Source: Schistocerca nitens
Lineage: Eukaryota > Arthropoda > Insecta > Orthoptera > Acrididae
Assembly: GCF_023898315.1 (NCBI RefSeq)
Contig: NC_064614.1
Coordinates: forward strand, 704,244,720-704,308,719
Length of the DNA: 64,000 nt
Direction of reading: 5' to 3'
In this document: piece by piece, positions 22,402 to 32,790 of the stretch
Layout of the letters: each line of letters starts with the position of its first letter
Numbering within the stretch: the stretch's first letter is position 1
Made by a program: the position numbers and the translations under genes
The notes under the pieces: generated by a model
Told to the model about the DNA's origin: nothing
Databases searched by the model: none
The model's input: the letters and a program-made list of their open reading frames with translations, nothing else

Positions 22402-22829
22402 AAATTACCTTACACACCGCTACGTTACACTCTACAATTCGGAGCTCTTGTGAACACGAAGAATAAAGATGTAAAATTATAATAAGGCTTGTTTTATTTA
22501 AAAAGCTTAAAAAGTTGTCAGATAAAAATCGGAGGCGATACTTTCAGCACGCCCTCGTAGAATGTACGGATCAGCCAATGGTAATTTCCCCCACATGCCA
22601 CACTTGCGCGTCGTTTCTACCGATGTTGAGATACACGAATGCGCGAGACAGTTAGTCTGCGCTGCATCTTCGCTAGGAAAGGCTGTTTGCAGATTTTTTT
22701 TCTTTAGTTTGAACACATTTAAGTTTGATTTCACAAAAACCTGCAATAACTGATTGTTAACAAACGACTGAAAATAGCCAACTGACTCTATTTAAAATAG
22801 GTAGCCCAGCTTTTAGAACAGAATGTGTG

Positions 22830-23530
22830 GCTAAATATAACGCCAAGGCTGGCTTTGTGTTTTTGGACCTGACAATGCTAGTATGACCTACCTCGTAACA
22901 GAGGTCGTTGGACTGCTGCCATGGTCAACACTTACCCCCAGATATCTCACCCATTGGATACATCTGGCCATGGGTTGCCAAGATACTGAAATGCGACTAC
23001 TCGCCAGTCACTACGATTGTTTAACTCTACCATAGAGCTGAAACAGCATGAAACGTCGTGTCCATATGTCATCAAGCTTAGTTCTACTCGATGAATACTG
23101 CTCGTCAGTGTGGCCTCCGCACCATACAGTACTTATAGAGGAAATAGAGAAAATACAAAGAAGAGCAGCGCGTTTCGTTACAGCTTCATTTAGTAAGCAC
23201 GATGGCGCCACAGAGATGATAAACCGACTCCAGGGGCAGACGCTGCGAGGGAGGCATTCTACATCACTATGTTGTTTAAAGTTCCGTGAGCGTACGTTCC
23301 AAGAAGAGTCAACAGACATATTGCTTCCTCCTACGTATAACTCGCGAAAAGACCGCGAAGATAAATTTAGAGAGGCTCGAGCCCGCATGGAGGCTTACTG
23401 GCAATCTTTCTTCCCGCGAACTGTTCGCGTCTGGAACAGGAAAGAGGAGAGGACGGGAGAATGACAGTCGTACACAACACAGGTAAGTAGAGTTTACTGT
23501 GCTCCTTTTTGCACCCTGTATACTCAAATA
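22830..23530 (+). pseudogene. LINE ORF2 C-terminal fragment
   Basis: The open frame 23048-23464 has VLIEEIEKIQRRAARFVTAS then REARARMEAYWQSFFPRTVR and VWNRKEE. This is the conserved tail after RT in Jockey/CR1-like ORF2. A possible decayed part precedes it (22830-23040). 5' truncated and without catalytic residues. A CACCCTGTATACTC end follows near 23515. Confidence 0.8.
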
Positions 23531-24063
23531 TAATCATGTATTCTTCCTACTGTAACTGTATATGCGGAGTAAGTGCAATTTTGTTGTATGTTTGTCCTTA
23601 GTATTGTAATCTTACTGGTCAGCCGTGTATTCACAGCTTATTAGGTTATCTTGTTTCAGCCAGTTTGTTTTGTACTGTTATAAATTATTGTAGCCACGTG
23701 CTCAGTGGCCTCATTGTAACTCGAAGTTTCATACGAACATAATTACACTGCATGTTTTCAACTGTTCCGGAAGTGAATGCAAGAAGTACCGCAAGTAATC
23801 TTGTGAAGGATACGTCAAGGTGGGCTCGTAAACAAGAGCGTTTCACGGTACGGCTCACACAAAATTATCTCTGATAAGACTGTATCGTCCACTCCGTCAG
23901 ACGTGTGTGATTTGTACTAGCAGAAGCTTTCGTCATCCGACAGACTTAGTGGCGATACTGCACACACCCAGAAGTAGGGTAGAACTACACGCTGGGCATT
24001 CACCAATCGGGTCTGTTTTGTCGTGGCTTGCAGCCTGTAATATCTAGTCTAATGACCCAAGTA
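23531..24063. other. No gene recognised; LINE 3' UTR possible
   Basis: AT-rich sequence after the LINE tail, with TTGTAT-type words. It may include LINE 3' untranslated sequence up to about 23700. Nothing else seen. Confidence 0.4.
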
Positions 24064-24191
24064 TAAGGGGCAGTCAAATGAAAACGAAAGATCTTATAAT
24101 TAAATGTTTCCTTGAGACATTTAAGTCTCCTTTTATTATCTAAGATAATGATCGAAGTAGACGAATGAATTAAAATTCGTTTTTTTGTTCC

Positions 24192-24250
24192 CAGAATGAG
24201 ATTTTCACTCTGCAGCGCACACTCCGCTGCAGAGTGAAAATCTCATTCTG
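24192..24250. repeat. Perfect 26-bp hairpin
   Basis: 24192-24217 (CAGAATGAGATTTTCACTCT then GCAGCG) pairs perfectly with 24225-24250 around a 7-nt loop CACACTC. It lies at the start of the tRNA-bearing repeat and appears to be that family's terminal motif. Confidence 0.95.
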
Positions 24251-24680
24251 GAAACATCCCCCAGGCTGTGGCTAAGCCATGTCTCCGCAATATCCTTTCT
24301 TTCAGGAGTGCTAGTTCTGCAAGGTTTCGCAGGAGGGCTTCTGTAAAGTTTGGAAGGTAGGAGACGAGGTACTGGCAGAAGTAAAGCTGTGAGTACCGGG
24401 CGTGAGTCGTGCTTCGGTAGCTCAGTTGGATAGCCGGCACGGTAGCTCAGCGTGTTCGGTCAGAGGGTTAGCAGCCCTCTGTAATAAAAAAACTGAGCTA
24501 ATCGATCAACAACGAACTTAAACGGATGTCTTACGACGTCCGCCCCGAGCAGATGCAACGAACAAAAACGAACAAAATGAGATTAAAAAAAAAAGGTTGG
24601 TAGAGCACTTGCCCGCGAAAGGCAAAGGTCCAGAGTTCGAGTCTCGGTCGGGCACACAGTTTTAATCTGCCAGGAAGTTT
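24218..24680 (+). mobile_element. tRNA-bearing repeat (family F), split by SINE-E
   Basis: After the hairpin, unique sequence leads to a tRNA-like module. The A-box half, GGTAGCTCAGTTGG, is at 24416-24430. The rest, GGTAGAGCACTTGCCCGCGA to B box GAGTTCGAGTCTCGG, is at 24599-24650. The tail is TTTTAATCTGCCAGGAAGTT. A SINE-E copy splits the module. Related pieces occur at 30711-31080. Confidence 0.8.
24432..24595 (+). mobile_element. SINE-E copy, plus orientation
   Basis: tRNA-like start CCGGCACGGTAGCTCAGCGT, then GTTCGGTCAGAGGGTTAGCA, TAATAAAAAAACTGAG and a tail of AACAAAATGAGATT with an A run. It is inserted in the tRNA module of family F near GTTGG. Confidence 0.8.
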
Positions 24681-24682
24681 CG

Positions 24683-24847
24683 TTTTTTTGTTGTTTTTTT
24701 TCATTTTGTTCGTTGTTGATCGGTCGTTGCGGACGTCACATGACATCAGTAAAAGTTCGTTTTTTTTTTTAACCCTTCCACTCAGTTTTTTTATTACAGA
24801 GGCCAATCAGCTCTCTGACCGAACACGCTGAGCTACCGTGCCGGCTC
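24683..24847 (-). mobile_element. SINE-E copy, minus orientation
   Basis: Reverse-oriented partner of the copy at 24432, from TTTTTTTGTTGTTTTTTTTC through TTTTATTACAGAGG to GAGCTACCGTGCCGGC. The two copies can form a long hairpin with about 90 bp between them. Confidence 0.85.
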
Positions 24848-25035
24848 CCTTATACCACCACAGCACGATGGTCAACATTGCTGCACAAAGTACCTAAGTG
24901 TAGTGCCCTCCTCAAAAAAAACTTCAAGTCATTTTTCCCTTACATATTGTTACTACTGCCATGGCTCTCCGATATTGGCAAGCACCCCAGCACTGGACGT
25001 AATGGGACGTCCTTGTACCATTGATGATCTTATAG

Positions 25036-25217
25036 ATCTTTAATTAAATGTTTCCCTGAGATATTCAAGTCTCTTTTTATTATCTACGATAATGATCGAA
25101 GATGGGGTGGTGAAATGGTGAACATTTATGCCTAGCAAGCAAGAAGACCCGGGTTCGAGTCCCGGCCGCAGCACAAATTTTAATTCATTTCATCTGCTTC
25201 GATCATTATCGTAGAAA
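25036..25217 (+). repeat. tRNA-like module inside inverted 18-bp repeats
   Basis: TCTACGATAATGATCGAA (about 25081-25098) is mirrored by TTCGATCATTATCGTAGA (about 25198-25215). Between them lies a tRNA-like stretch with an A-box-like TGGTGAAATGG and B box GGGTTCGAGTCCCGG. The cloverleaf is imperfect, so this is a repeat and not a tRNA gene. Confidence 0.6.
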
Positions 25218-25878
25218 ACGAAAGAGATGGAAAAAGTAAGTAAACTGTTTATTATTTCAAGAGTAATCGCCACAATTGTTAATACATTAATCCCACTGTG
25301 AGGCAAGCCAATCAGTGGCTTAATGGAAAAATGTTTGCGGTTGCCTACGGAACCAAGATTGTACCCAGCCGTGCACCTCTTTGTCCGAAGGGTTCCAAAA
25401 ATATGCAAATCGCAGGGGGAGAGATCGAGACTGTAAGGAGGATATGTAAGAGATTTCCAGTGAAACTCCTGCAGTGTAATCGAAACAACCTAGCCATTAT
25501 GCTATTTCCATATTTTTTGAGCCCTGAAGAAAGACATTTGTCTACGTCGATTTGATTCGGACGAAGAGGTGTACGCCTAAATAAAATCATGATTCCGTAG
25601 GCAACTGCAAACATTCTTCCAATGAAGGCACTGGCCGTCTTGTCTGACAGTAGGATAAGTGTATTAACAGTAATGGCGATTACTTTAGAAATAATAAATG
25701 ATTTACTTACTTTTATCTGTTTGTCTCGTTTTCATTTCACTGCCTCTTATAGATTGCCTTCTTCCTGCATCCCGCAGATATAATTTTGTGACGCAGGCTG
25801 AATGGTATTATGAAAGAAAAATCAGAATAAACAAACTTATTACTTTTATTTGCCTCTAAACTACTCTTTTGACGTTTA

Positions 25879-26391
25879 CAAAACTGGTAGAAGCCGCGTG
25901 CGCTTCATCTTTTTTAATCTATCTCACCGTTGAAGTCATATATCTTTGGGTATTGGTATATCTTCAAAAGCATTCTTTTCATTATTCCCTCAGTGTGAGG
26001 CAACACCAAGAAATCTGCGGGCACCAGATCAGGAGAGGACGCTGCATGCTCGAGAACCGTTACACGGCACTTGGCCAACAAGTTGCGTGAAAGTTGGCAT
26101 CTTGTCTAATGTGGCTCCTTTCAAGATGGTTTATATTTCGTTTGTGTTTTAAAATCGATCACAACATTTTTGACTGGACCATTCAATCCAAACTTCCACT
26201 CATAGCAATCTGAGAAATAATTAATACCCAACAACCTTATGTGAATAAGAAAATAAGAAATAATTTTAGTATGGTTTTCTATAAAACTGGTAGAAGCCGT
26301 GTGCGCTTCATCTTTTTTTAATCTATCTCACCGTTGAAGTCATATATCTTTGGGTATTGGTATATCTTCAAAAGCACGCTTTTCATTATTC
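25879..26391. repeat. Direct repeat pair of about 108 bp, 404 bp apart
   Basis: 25879-25986 and 26283-26391 start AAAACTGGTAGAAGCCG and end GCTTTTCATTATT or TTCTTTTCATTATT, with only a few differences. The sequence between shows no coding motif. It could be a short LTR-like pair, or two copies of one repeat. Confidence 0.85.
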
Positions 26392-27294
26392 AGCAGAACA
26401 GTCAGTTTGTGAGTAGATTCTTTCGAAATGTACGAATTCTCACTTTGGATACTTTGCTCGAGCGTGATGTCTTAGAAAATGGCGTCTGTAACTGTGTCAG
26501 TTGGCCTTATGTATAAAATTCGCCCGGTTAAGTGCCCTATTGGCAGTACAAGAGCTTTGGTTTCAATTTTATGCGAAATAGTGTTATTTATACTGTTTTT
26601 TTCCTAATTATGTTGAGTCGGGGGATGTCTCACATTATATGGAATATCGTGATGACTTAAAATAACTTTTAGCTTATGTGCGGTTTATCACCACCGAAGG
26701 TAATCCAAGGCAAGAAACCTGGTTCATGACGTGTGAGTAAAGAAAAGGGTGGCTCGGTTCAAACGTCAGCGAATTAGTCATGAACGTAATCGACGTTAAG
26801 GAGGAACCAAATCTGCAACCGTGGATAATAACTTTTAGAAAGTGAGCAGTATGGTAGTGAAGTGTGTGTGAAATGATGACTCCACAGGAAGATTAGAAGG
26901 AAGAGTATAGAACAGTTTACACTAATGACTGATCGTGAGAAAGTTCTCTGCGAGGAGGATGCCTGATTGTGATTAATTCTGACTAAAAGCGACTTCGGAA
27001 ACCATTTTTAGATCTTCCTGTGCCTAAATGAAGGTGGTACACCTTGTGCTAGAAAAGAAACAGCACTCAAAGCGGTGGGGTGTACGTTGGTAGACAAGAG
27101 TGAATTTAGTCCTAATTGGTTTTCTTAAAAAAAGAAAAGAAACAAAGAAACAGAGAGTGAGGGAGGGAGAGACGTGTGTTGGCAGTAGAATCTACTCGTT
27201 TATTACTTATCGGCTAAAACGGTGCTCCGTGCACATACCAGGTAGCCTACCTAACGCTTCCAGGGACAGTGAAAACCTTATTTTCAGTATGTCA
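26392..27294. other. No gene recognised
   Basis: AT-rich sequence with a purine-rich AAAGAAAC stretch (27128-27170). No motif or repeat end identified. Confidence 0.45.
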
Positions 27295-27296
27295 TA

Positions 27297-28519
27297 CACT
27301 ATGTGATCAAAAGCATCCGGACACCTGGCTGAAAATGACTTAAAAGCTCGTGACGCCCTCCATCGGTAATGCTGGAATTCAATATGGTGTTGCCCTTGAT
27401 GACAGCTTGTATCTCGAGGGCATACATTCAATCAGGTGCTGGGTTTCTTGGGGAATGGCAGCCCATTTTTCATGGAGTGCTGCCCTGAGGAGAGGTATCA
27501 ATGTCGGCCGGTGATGCCTGGCACGAAGTCGGCGTTACTAAACATCCCAAAGGTGTTCTATAAGATTCAGGTCAGGACTCTGTGCAGGCCATTCCATTAC
27601 AGCGATATTATTGTCATGTAACCACTACGCCGCAGGCCGTGCATTATGAACAGGTGCTCGATTGTGTTGGAAGATGCAGTCGCCATCCCCGAATTGCTCG
27701 TCAATAGTGGGAAGCAAGAAGGTGCTTAAAACATCAATGTGGGCCTGTGATGTGATAGTGCCACGCAAAATAACTAGGGATGCAAGCCCCCTTCATGAAA
27801 AACACGACCACACCATAACACCACCGCCTCCGAATTTTACTGTTGGCACTACACACGCTGGCAGATGACGTTCACAGGGCATTCGCCATAACCACACACT
27901 GCCATCGGATCGCCACATTATGTACCGTGATTCTTCACTCCACACAACGTTTTTCCATTGTTCGATTGTCCAATGTTTACGCTTCTTACATCAAGCGAGG
28001 CGTCGTTTGGTATTTACCCCCGTGATGTGTGGCGTATAGCAGCCACTAGCCCATGGAAACAAGTTTTCTCACCCCCTGCCTAACTGTCATAGTACTTGCA
28101 GTGGATCCTGATGCAGTTTGGAATTCCTGTGTGATGGTCTGAACAGGTGAAGTATGCCTATTACACATTACGACCCTCTTCAACTGTCGGCGGTCTCTGT
28201 CAGTCAACAGACGAGATCGGCCTGTACGCTTTTGTGCTGTACGTGTCCCTTGACGTTTCCACTTGACTATCACATCGGAAACAATTGACCTAGTGATGTT
28301 TAGGAGTGTGGAAGTCTCGCATACAGACGTATGACGCAAGTCACCTGATCACGTTCGAAGTCCGCGAGTTCCGCGGAGCGCCCCATTCTGCTCTCTCACG
28401 ATGTCTAATGACGACTGAGGTCACTGATATGGAGTACCTGGCAGTGGGTGGCAGCACAGTGCACCTAATATGAAACCGCATGATTTTGGGGGTGTCCGGA
28501 TACTTTTCATCATATAGTG
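27297..28519 (-). mobile_element. Complete-ended Tc1-like relic
   Basis: 29-bp inverted ends start CACTATGTGATCAAAAGCAT and CACTATATGATGAAAAGTAT (26 of 29 match), at 27297-27325 and 28491-28519, with TA at 27295-27296 and 28520-28521. It is 1223 bp with no nested insertion. The transposase is badly mutated. Confidence 0.95.
27340..28380 (-). pseudogene. Tc1-like transposase, inactivated
   Basis: The N-terminal frame (28339-28046) holds the HTH region: VCETSTLLNITRSIVSDVIV then KRTGRSRLLTDRDRRQL. The catalytic part, in other frames, has WKNVVWSEESRYIMW near 27940, where the usual SDES motif is SEES and so has lost the first catalytic Asp. GGGGVMVWSCFS near 27815 and a decayed CIFQHNRAP region follow. 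Several stops occur. Confidence 0.85.
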
Positions 28520-28521
28520 TA

Positions 28522-29220
28522 TGATTGTAGATTGAACATAAAAATGTAAAATGCTGTCAAGATCTTCTCATGAAGAGGTATTATCTTATATTAAACGTTT
28601 ACAAGTAAAGTATTAAAGTTAGACGCTGAGTATACGTCTTGAGTCAGTGTAATTCATAGCACAGAAACTACCCAGACCCTATTGGAGAGTGAGAACACTT
28701 AATAACTTCCAGCAAACTCTACAAATAATTGAAAACCTTTTTGAAACTTTTTCTTGCTGATTCCTCTCACCTCCTCCCTCACACATGTTAATGAAAGGAA
28801 AAAAAGTTTATCGTTTACTTCATTTTCGCTGTTCACGCACGACGACTTTACTTATTTCTTCTTTATTATTAACTCTGTTCGCAACACATTTTGCAGATGG
28901 TATCCACATGTATCAGTGAATGTACTTGCAAAATGATATCATTGTACAACGCATAGTTCAGGAGAAATGACGTCACAAACATTGAAACGCGTGAGAAGCT
29001 AGCTTGCTCGTTTTACGGAGCGCAAAATACTCTGAATATACTTGCCCAGTGTTTGATAATGAAAACATTTAGCGACTTAACAACAAAATTTTAAATTTAA
29101 CTTCACACCTTTCAAAAACTTCAATTTAGTCTGTAGGTCAGTAATCCGAAACTAAAAAAACCAACACAATTTTGCGTCTTCAGCTCTAAAGGCTTTGCAT
29201 ACTTAACGTCAAATTTTAGC
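28522..29220. other. No gene recognised
   Basis: AT-rich spacer between the Tc1 relic and the RTE-like LINE. Nothing recognised. Confidence 0.5.
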
Positions 29221-29221
29221 A

Positions 29222-30615
29222 CATTAACTCTCTACCATCTGGTGAGCAAGATGTATGAGACAGGCGAAATTCCCTCAGACTTCAAGAAGAATATAATAAT
29301 TCCAATCCCAAAGAAAGCTGGTGTTGACAGATGTGAAAATTACCGAACTATCAGTTATAAAGTCACAGCTGCAAAATACTAACGCGAATTCTTTACAGAC
29401 GAATGGAAAAACTGATAGAAGCCGACCTCGGGGAAGATCAGTTTGGATTCCGTAGAAATGTTGCAACACATGAGGCAATACTAACCTTACGACTTATCTT
29501 GGAAGAAAGATTAAGGAAAGGCAAACCTACGTTCCTAGCATTTGTAGACTTAGAGAAAGCTTTTGACAATGTTAACTGGAATACTCTCTTTCAAATTCTG
29601 AAGGTGGCAGGGGTAAAATAAAGGGAGCGAAAGGCTATTTACAATTTGTATAGAAAGCAGATGGCAGTTATAAGAGTCGAGGGACATGAAAGGGAAGCAG
29701 TGGTTGGGAAGGGAGTGAGACAGGGTTGTAGCCTCTCCCCAATGCTATTCAATCTGTATATTGAGCAAGCAGTAAAGGAAACAAAAGAAAAGTTCGGAGT
29801 AGGTATTAAAATCCATTGAGAAGAAATAAAAACTTTGAGGTTCGCCGATGACATTGTAATTCTGTGAGAGACAGCCAAGGACTTGGAAGAGCAGTTGAAC
29901 GGAATGGACAGTGTCTTGAAAGGAGGGTATAAGATGAACATCAACAAAGGCAAAACAAGGATAATGAATGTAGTCGAATTAAGTCGGTTAATGCTGAGGA
30001 AATTAGATTAGGAAATGAGACACTTAAAGTAGTAAAGGAGTTTTGCTATTAGGTGCTATTAGGGGAGCAAAATAACTGATGATGGTCGAAATAGAGAGGA
30101 TATAAAATGTAGACTGGCAATGGCAAGGAAAGCGTTTCTGAAGAAGAGAAATTTGTTAACATCGAGTATAGATTTAAGTGTCAGGAAGTCGTTTCTGAAA
30201 GTATTTGTTTCGTTTGTAGCCATGTATGGAAGTGAAACATGGACGATAAATAGTTTAGACAAGAAGAGAATAGAAGCTTTCGAAATGTGGTGCTACAGAA
30301 GAATGCTGAAGATTAGATGGGTAGATCACATAACTAATGAGGAGGTATTGAATAGAATTGGAGAGAAGAGGAGTTTGTGTGCACAACTTGAATAGAAGAA
30401 GGGATCGGTTGGTAGGACATGTTCTGAGGTATCAAGGGACCACCAATTTAGTATTGGAGGGCAGCGTGGAGGGTAAAAATCGTAGAGGGAGACCAAGAGA
30501 TGAATACACTAAGCAGATTCAGAAGAATGTAGGCTGCAGTAGGTACTGGGAGATGAAGAAGCTTGCACGGGATAGAGTAGGATGGAGAGCTGCATCAAAC
30601 CAGTTTGAGGACTGA
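29222..30615 (+). pseudogene. RTE-like reverse transcriptase remnant
   Basis: RT fingers region GEIPSDFKKNIIIPIPKKAG (29255-29315), then DQFGFRRNVATHEAI and motif A AFVDLEKAFDNVNW (29535-29580). After a stop near 29620 come VRQGCSLSPMLFNLYIEQA (29715) and LRFADDIVIL (29835-29865), with both catalytic Asp, directly followed by a stop. Later frames carry MYGSETWTINSLDKKRIEAF and WCYRRMLKIRWVDHITNEEV, then RRRDRLVGHVLR and RRGRPRDEY, the usual C-terminus. Few changes are scattered over a well-preserved sequence, so it is a fairly young dead copy. It could have served SINEs only before it was broken. Confidence 0.9.
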
Positions 30616-30630
30616 AGACCACAACGACAG
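29222..30630 (+). mobile_element. RTE-like LINE, 5' truncated
   Basis: Starts inside the RT domain near 29222 and runs to the ORF2 stop at 30615, followed by AAGACCACAACGAC. The endonuclease part is absent. No clear target duplication was found. The domain order matches the endonuclease-RT proteins common in insects. Confidence 0.85.
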
Positions 30631-30710
30631 CTCATTTAGAAAGTAATCGGAGTGTTAAGCTGTTTTACACGTGGGAGTCAAGGCTGCTGAGGCAGAGGGG
30701 AGGAGGACTA

Positions 30711-31080
30711 GTGGTGTACTCGTGCTTTTTGACCTTCCTTTCGCGGGCAATGCTCTTATCGGCTGAGCTATCCAGTCAAGGCGCGCGACTCGTCCAAATA
30801 GCTTCTCTTCCGCCAGTAGCGCTCTCTCTCACTATCCTCCTCCCCCCTTCTCTCTCCCTCCCCCTCTCCCTTTCTGTCTTTCTCCCCCACCCTTTCATCA
30901 AGGAGTTCTGTGCCGTGAGTACTGCAGCAGAACCTGTCAAGTCTGTAAAACTAGAGAGCTACAGGCAAAAGCGAAGCTGTGGGGGCTGTATAGCGCAGTC
31001 GGTAAGAGCACTGCCGACGAAAGGGCAGATTGTCCTGCATGCAGTTGTAATCTGCCAGCAAGTTTTTGATTACTTCCTCC
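30711..31080. repeat. Two tRNA-bearing repeat pieces (family F), opposite orientation
   Basis: 30711-30775 is a minus-strand tRNA-like module (reads GATAGCTCAGCCGATAAGAG then CATTGCCCGCGAAAGG). 30940-31075 is a plus-strand one (GGCTGTATAGCGCAGTCGGT then AATCTGCCAGCAAGTTTTTG). Between them lies a CT-rich block (30820-30895). Both relate to the repeat at 24218. Confidence 0.65.
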
Positions 31081-31142
31081 TCGAAACGTGATAAGTCGCT
31101 ATTCAAATTACTTTTGTGCCTTTTAATCAGTTTTACAAGTGA

Positions 31143-31745
31143 CGCGCCGGGATAGCCGTGCGCATTTAGGCACTCGGCTTCCGCGATTCGCGGATGCGCG
31201 CCGGCCCCGGGAGAACGAAACCGTCCGGTGGATGAACGAGGAGGGCCGGTATGCCGCCTAGCCTGGATGTGGTTTTTAGGCGGTTCCCCTCGTGGCCGTG
31301 CGGTTCTAGGCGCTACAGTCTGGAACCGAGCGACCGCTACGGCCGCAGGTTCGAATCCTGCCTCGGGCATGGATGTGTTTGATGTCGTTAAGTTAGTTAG
31401 GTTTAATTAGTTCTAAGTTCTAGGCGACTGATGACCTCAGAAGTTAAGTCGCATAGTGCTCAGAGCCATTTGAACCATTTTTTTGGTTCCCCACATCCAT
31501 CTAGGTGATTTTCGGGGTGGTACCCACATCCCGCCTCAGTTACACGAGTCGCAAATATTTCTAATTCATTCTCACGCTTTCACATGGGAATAACAAAGGA
31601 CGCAGACAGATGGGGCTACACAAATTCCGCCCTGGAGGGAAGGGTTGGTGACATGGAGGACACCCTGCCATTCTTTACCTCTAACGTAGCCAAATTCCGA
31701 ATAACATGACGACCCCAAGAAGACAGGGGATAAGACCAGGAAAAA
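31143..31745 (+). mobile_element. SINE-D copy split by SINE-A
   Basis: The head GCGCCGGGATAGCCGTGCGC is tRNA-like. The body has GTGGTTTTTAGGCGGTTCCC, continues after the insertion with CCACATCCATCTAGGTGATT, and ends near GACGACCCCAAGAAGACAGG. The second SINE-D at 45740-46420 shares the AGGCGGTT-CCCACA core and is also split by SINE-A. Confidence 0.75.
31290..31484 (+). mobile_element. SINE-A nested in SINE-D
   Basis: SINE-A lacking the first few head bases, from TCGTGGCCGTGCGGTTC to a short T run. It is flanked by GGTTCCCC at 31282-31289 and 31485-31492. Confidence 0.9.
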
Positions 31746-31882
31746 GAAGAAACTTCAGTTTTAGAAGTTCACGTATTTACGTACATTTTTGTCAGTGAAC
31801 TTACACATCAAAGGCACAGCTTTTGTGTCTAGCACGTCTTGGTGTAACTGGACGAACGCAGCAGGACGGTAAGGTAACAACA

Positions 31883-32296
31883 TACAGGTTGTCCCAGGAG
31901 GAATCATCAGTATTCAGCTATATGACAGGAACGATCATTCGAAGCGAAAAGTCTTAGTAAACATGGGCACTAAAACACATACCTTAAGAGTTATGAGTAC
32001 TTGTTCATCTTCGCTAATGTGAAACAGATCTTTTCTACTGAACAAGTGCTTATAGCCCTTACGGTATGTGTTTGGATCTCTTTTTTCTTGTTTTGGTCCA
32101 CATTACTTCCTTCCGAAATGTGCAAAGCAAAGAAGTTGCATTAGAAGAGGTTTGTTTCGCTGTATCGAAAATGATGAAGTGCTCATAGTTCTTGAGGAAT
32201 GCATTAAAAAGCCCATGTTTACTATAATCCTTGCTTTGGAGGATCGTCCCTGTCATATACCTGAAAATTGACAATTTCTCCAGGGAAGCCGTGTAT
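31883..32296. mobile_element. Fold-back MITE, copy 2
   Basis: Inverted ends: ACAGGTTGTCCCAGGAG at the left against CTCCAGGGAAGCCGTGT at the right. Arms pair through TATATGACAGGAACGATCAT and ATGATCC-type sequence with CATGTTTACT mirrored. Same family as 20589-21137 but shorter. Confidence 0.8.
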
Positions 32297-32788
32297 GAAA
32301 CTTAGGTTTTACGGAGTTTTTTTTTTTTAACCATTGTAGAATTAGGAAATCTTCAACCAAATACCTGGCGACCTGATAGTGTGTCAGAGGGACTCTCAAC
32401 TAAGAATATTGGGGATGGGATGTCCAGTTCCGGCTTTTGTCTTACAGCCGTGGAAAACCTCCCGGAAACCTTGGATATAACCTGATCATGGGACCTGTTT
32501 TAACTCTGGGATAAAATGTAATAGACACAAATTCTAAAGCCTGATGTGTACGACCTAGTATTTTCTACGCATGTAAGGAGTAAGGTCGATAACTTGCTTG
32601 CTATGTCGAGTGTACATACGTCGTTGCCGATCGCCGGCGACTCACACAGGATTATAAGAGAGGTACAGTATAATGAGTACTTGTTTTGAAATGCCAATTT
32701 TATAGCTGTGGAATCGTGCCCATTGAAGTCGTACCTTACAATTTAACTTAAAGTATATATGGTTTTGAAGTATCTCTGTAATTTTATA
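32297..32788. other. No gene recognised
   Basis: A T-rich run (32316-32330) and unassigned sequence. Nothing named. Confidence 0.45.
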
Positions 32789-32790
32789 TA

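Larger units (their letters stand above)
21254..22559 (-). mobile_element. Mariner element with two nested insertions
   Basis: Ends ATGGCGTGCTGAAAAGTAAC (left) and GATACTTTCAGCACGCC (right) are inverted repeats, bordered by TA. The compact relative at 32791-33363 shows the unbroken form. Here a SINE (about 21490-21685) and a GC-rich repeat (21968-22401) have been inserted. Confidence 0.85.
24091..25210. mobile_element. Composite insertion of tRNA-bearing repeats
   Basis: Between the two AAAACGAAAGA words lies a mosaic. A 60-bp segment at 24088-24147 is repeated at 25036-25096. Between these are a hairpin-ended tRNA repeat (24192-24680), two copies of SINE-E in opposite orientation, and a second tRNA-like module (25097-25165). 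Order of insertion is not fully resolved. Confidence 0.6.
24066..25747. mobile_element. Fold-back mariner-type MITE carrying a 1.1-kb insertion
   Basis: Outer ends AGGGGCAGTCAAATGAAAAC (24066) and the inverse at 25747, bordered by TA. Sequence after the insertion (25211-25390) is the inverted counterpart of 25555-25740, giving arms of about 160-190 nt with roughly 80% match. The AAAACGAAAGA words at both sides of the insertion (24080-24090 and 25212-25222) look like its target duplication. The MITE itself is about 540 bp. Confidence 0.75.

Noticed and set aside
26283..26391. 108-bp direct repeats as LTRs of an LTR retrotransposon
   Set aside because: No TG...CA ends, primer-binding site, polypurine tract or gag/pol between them; kept only as an unexplained repeat pair.
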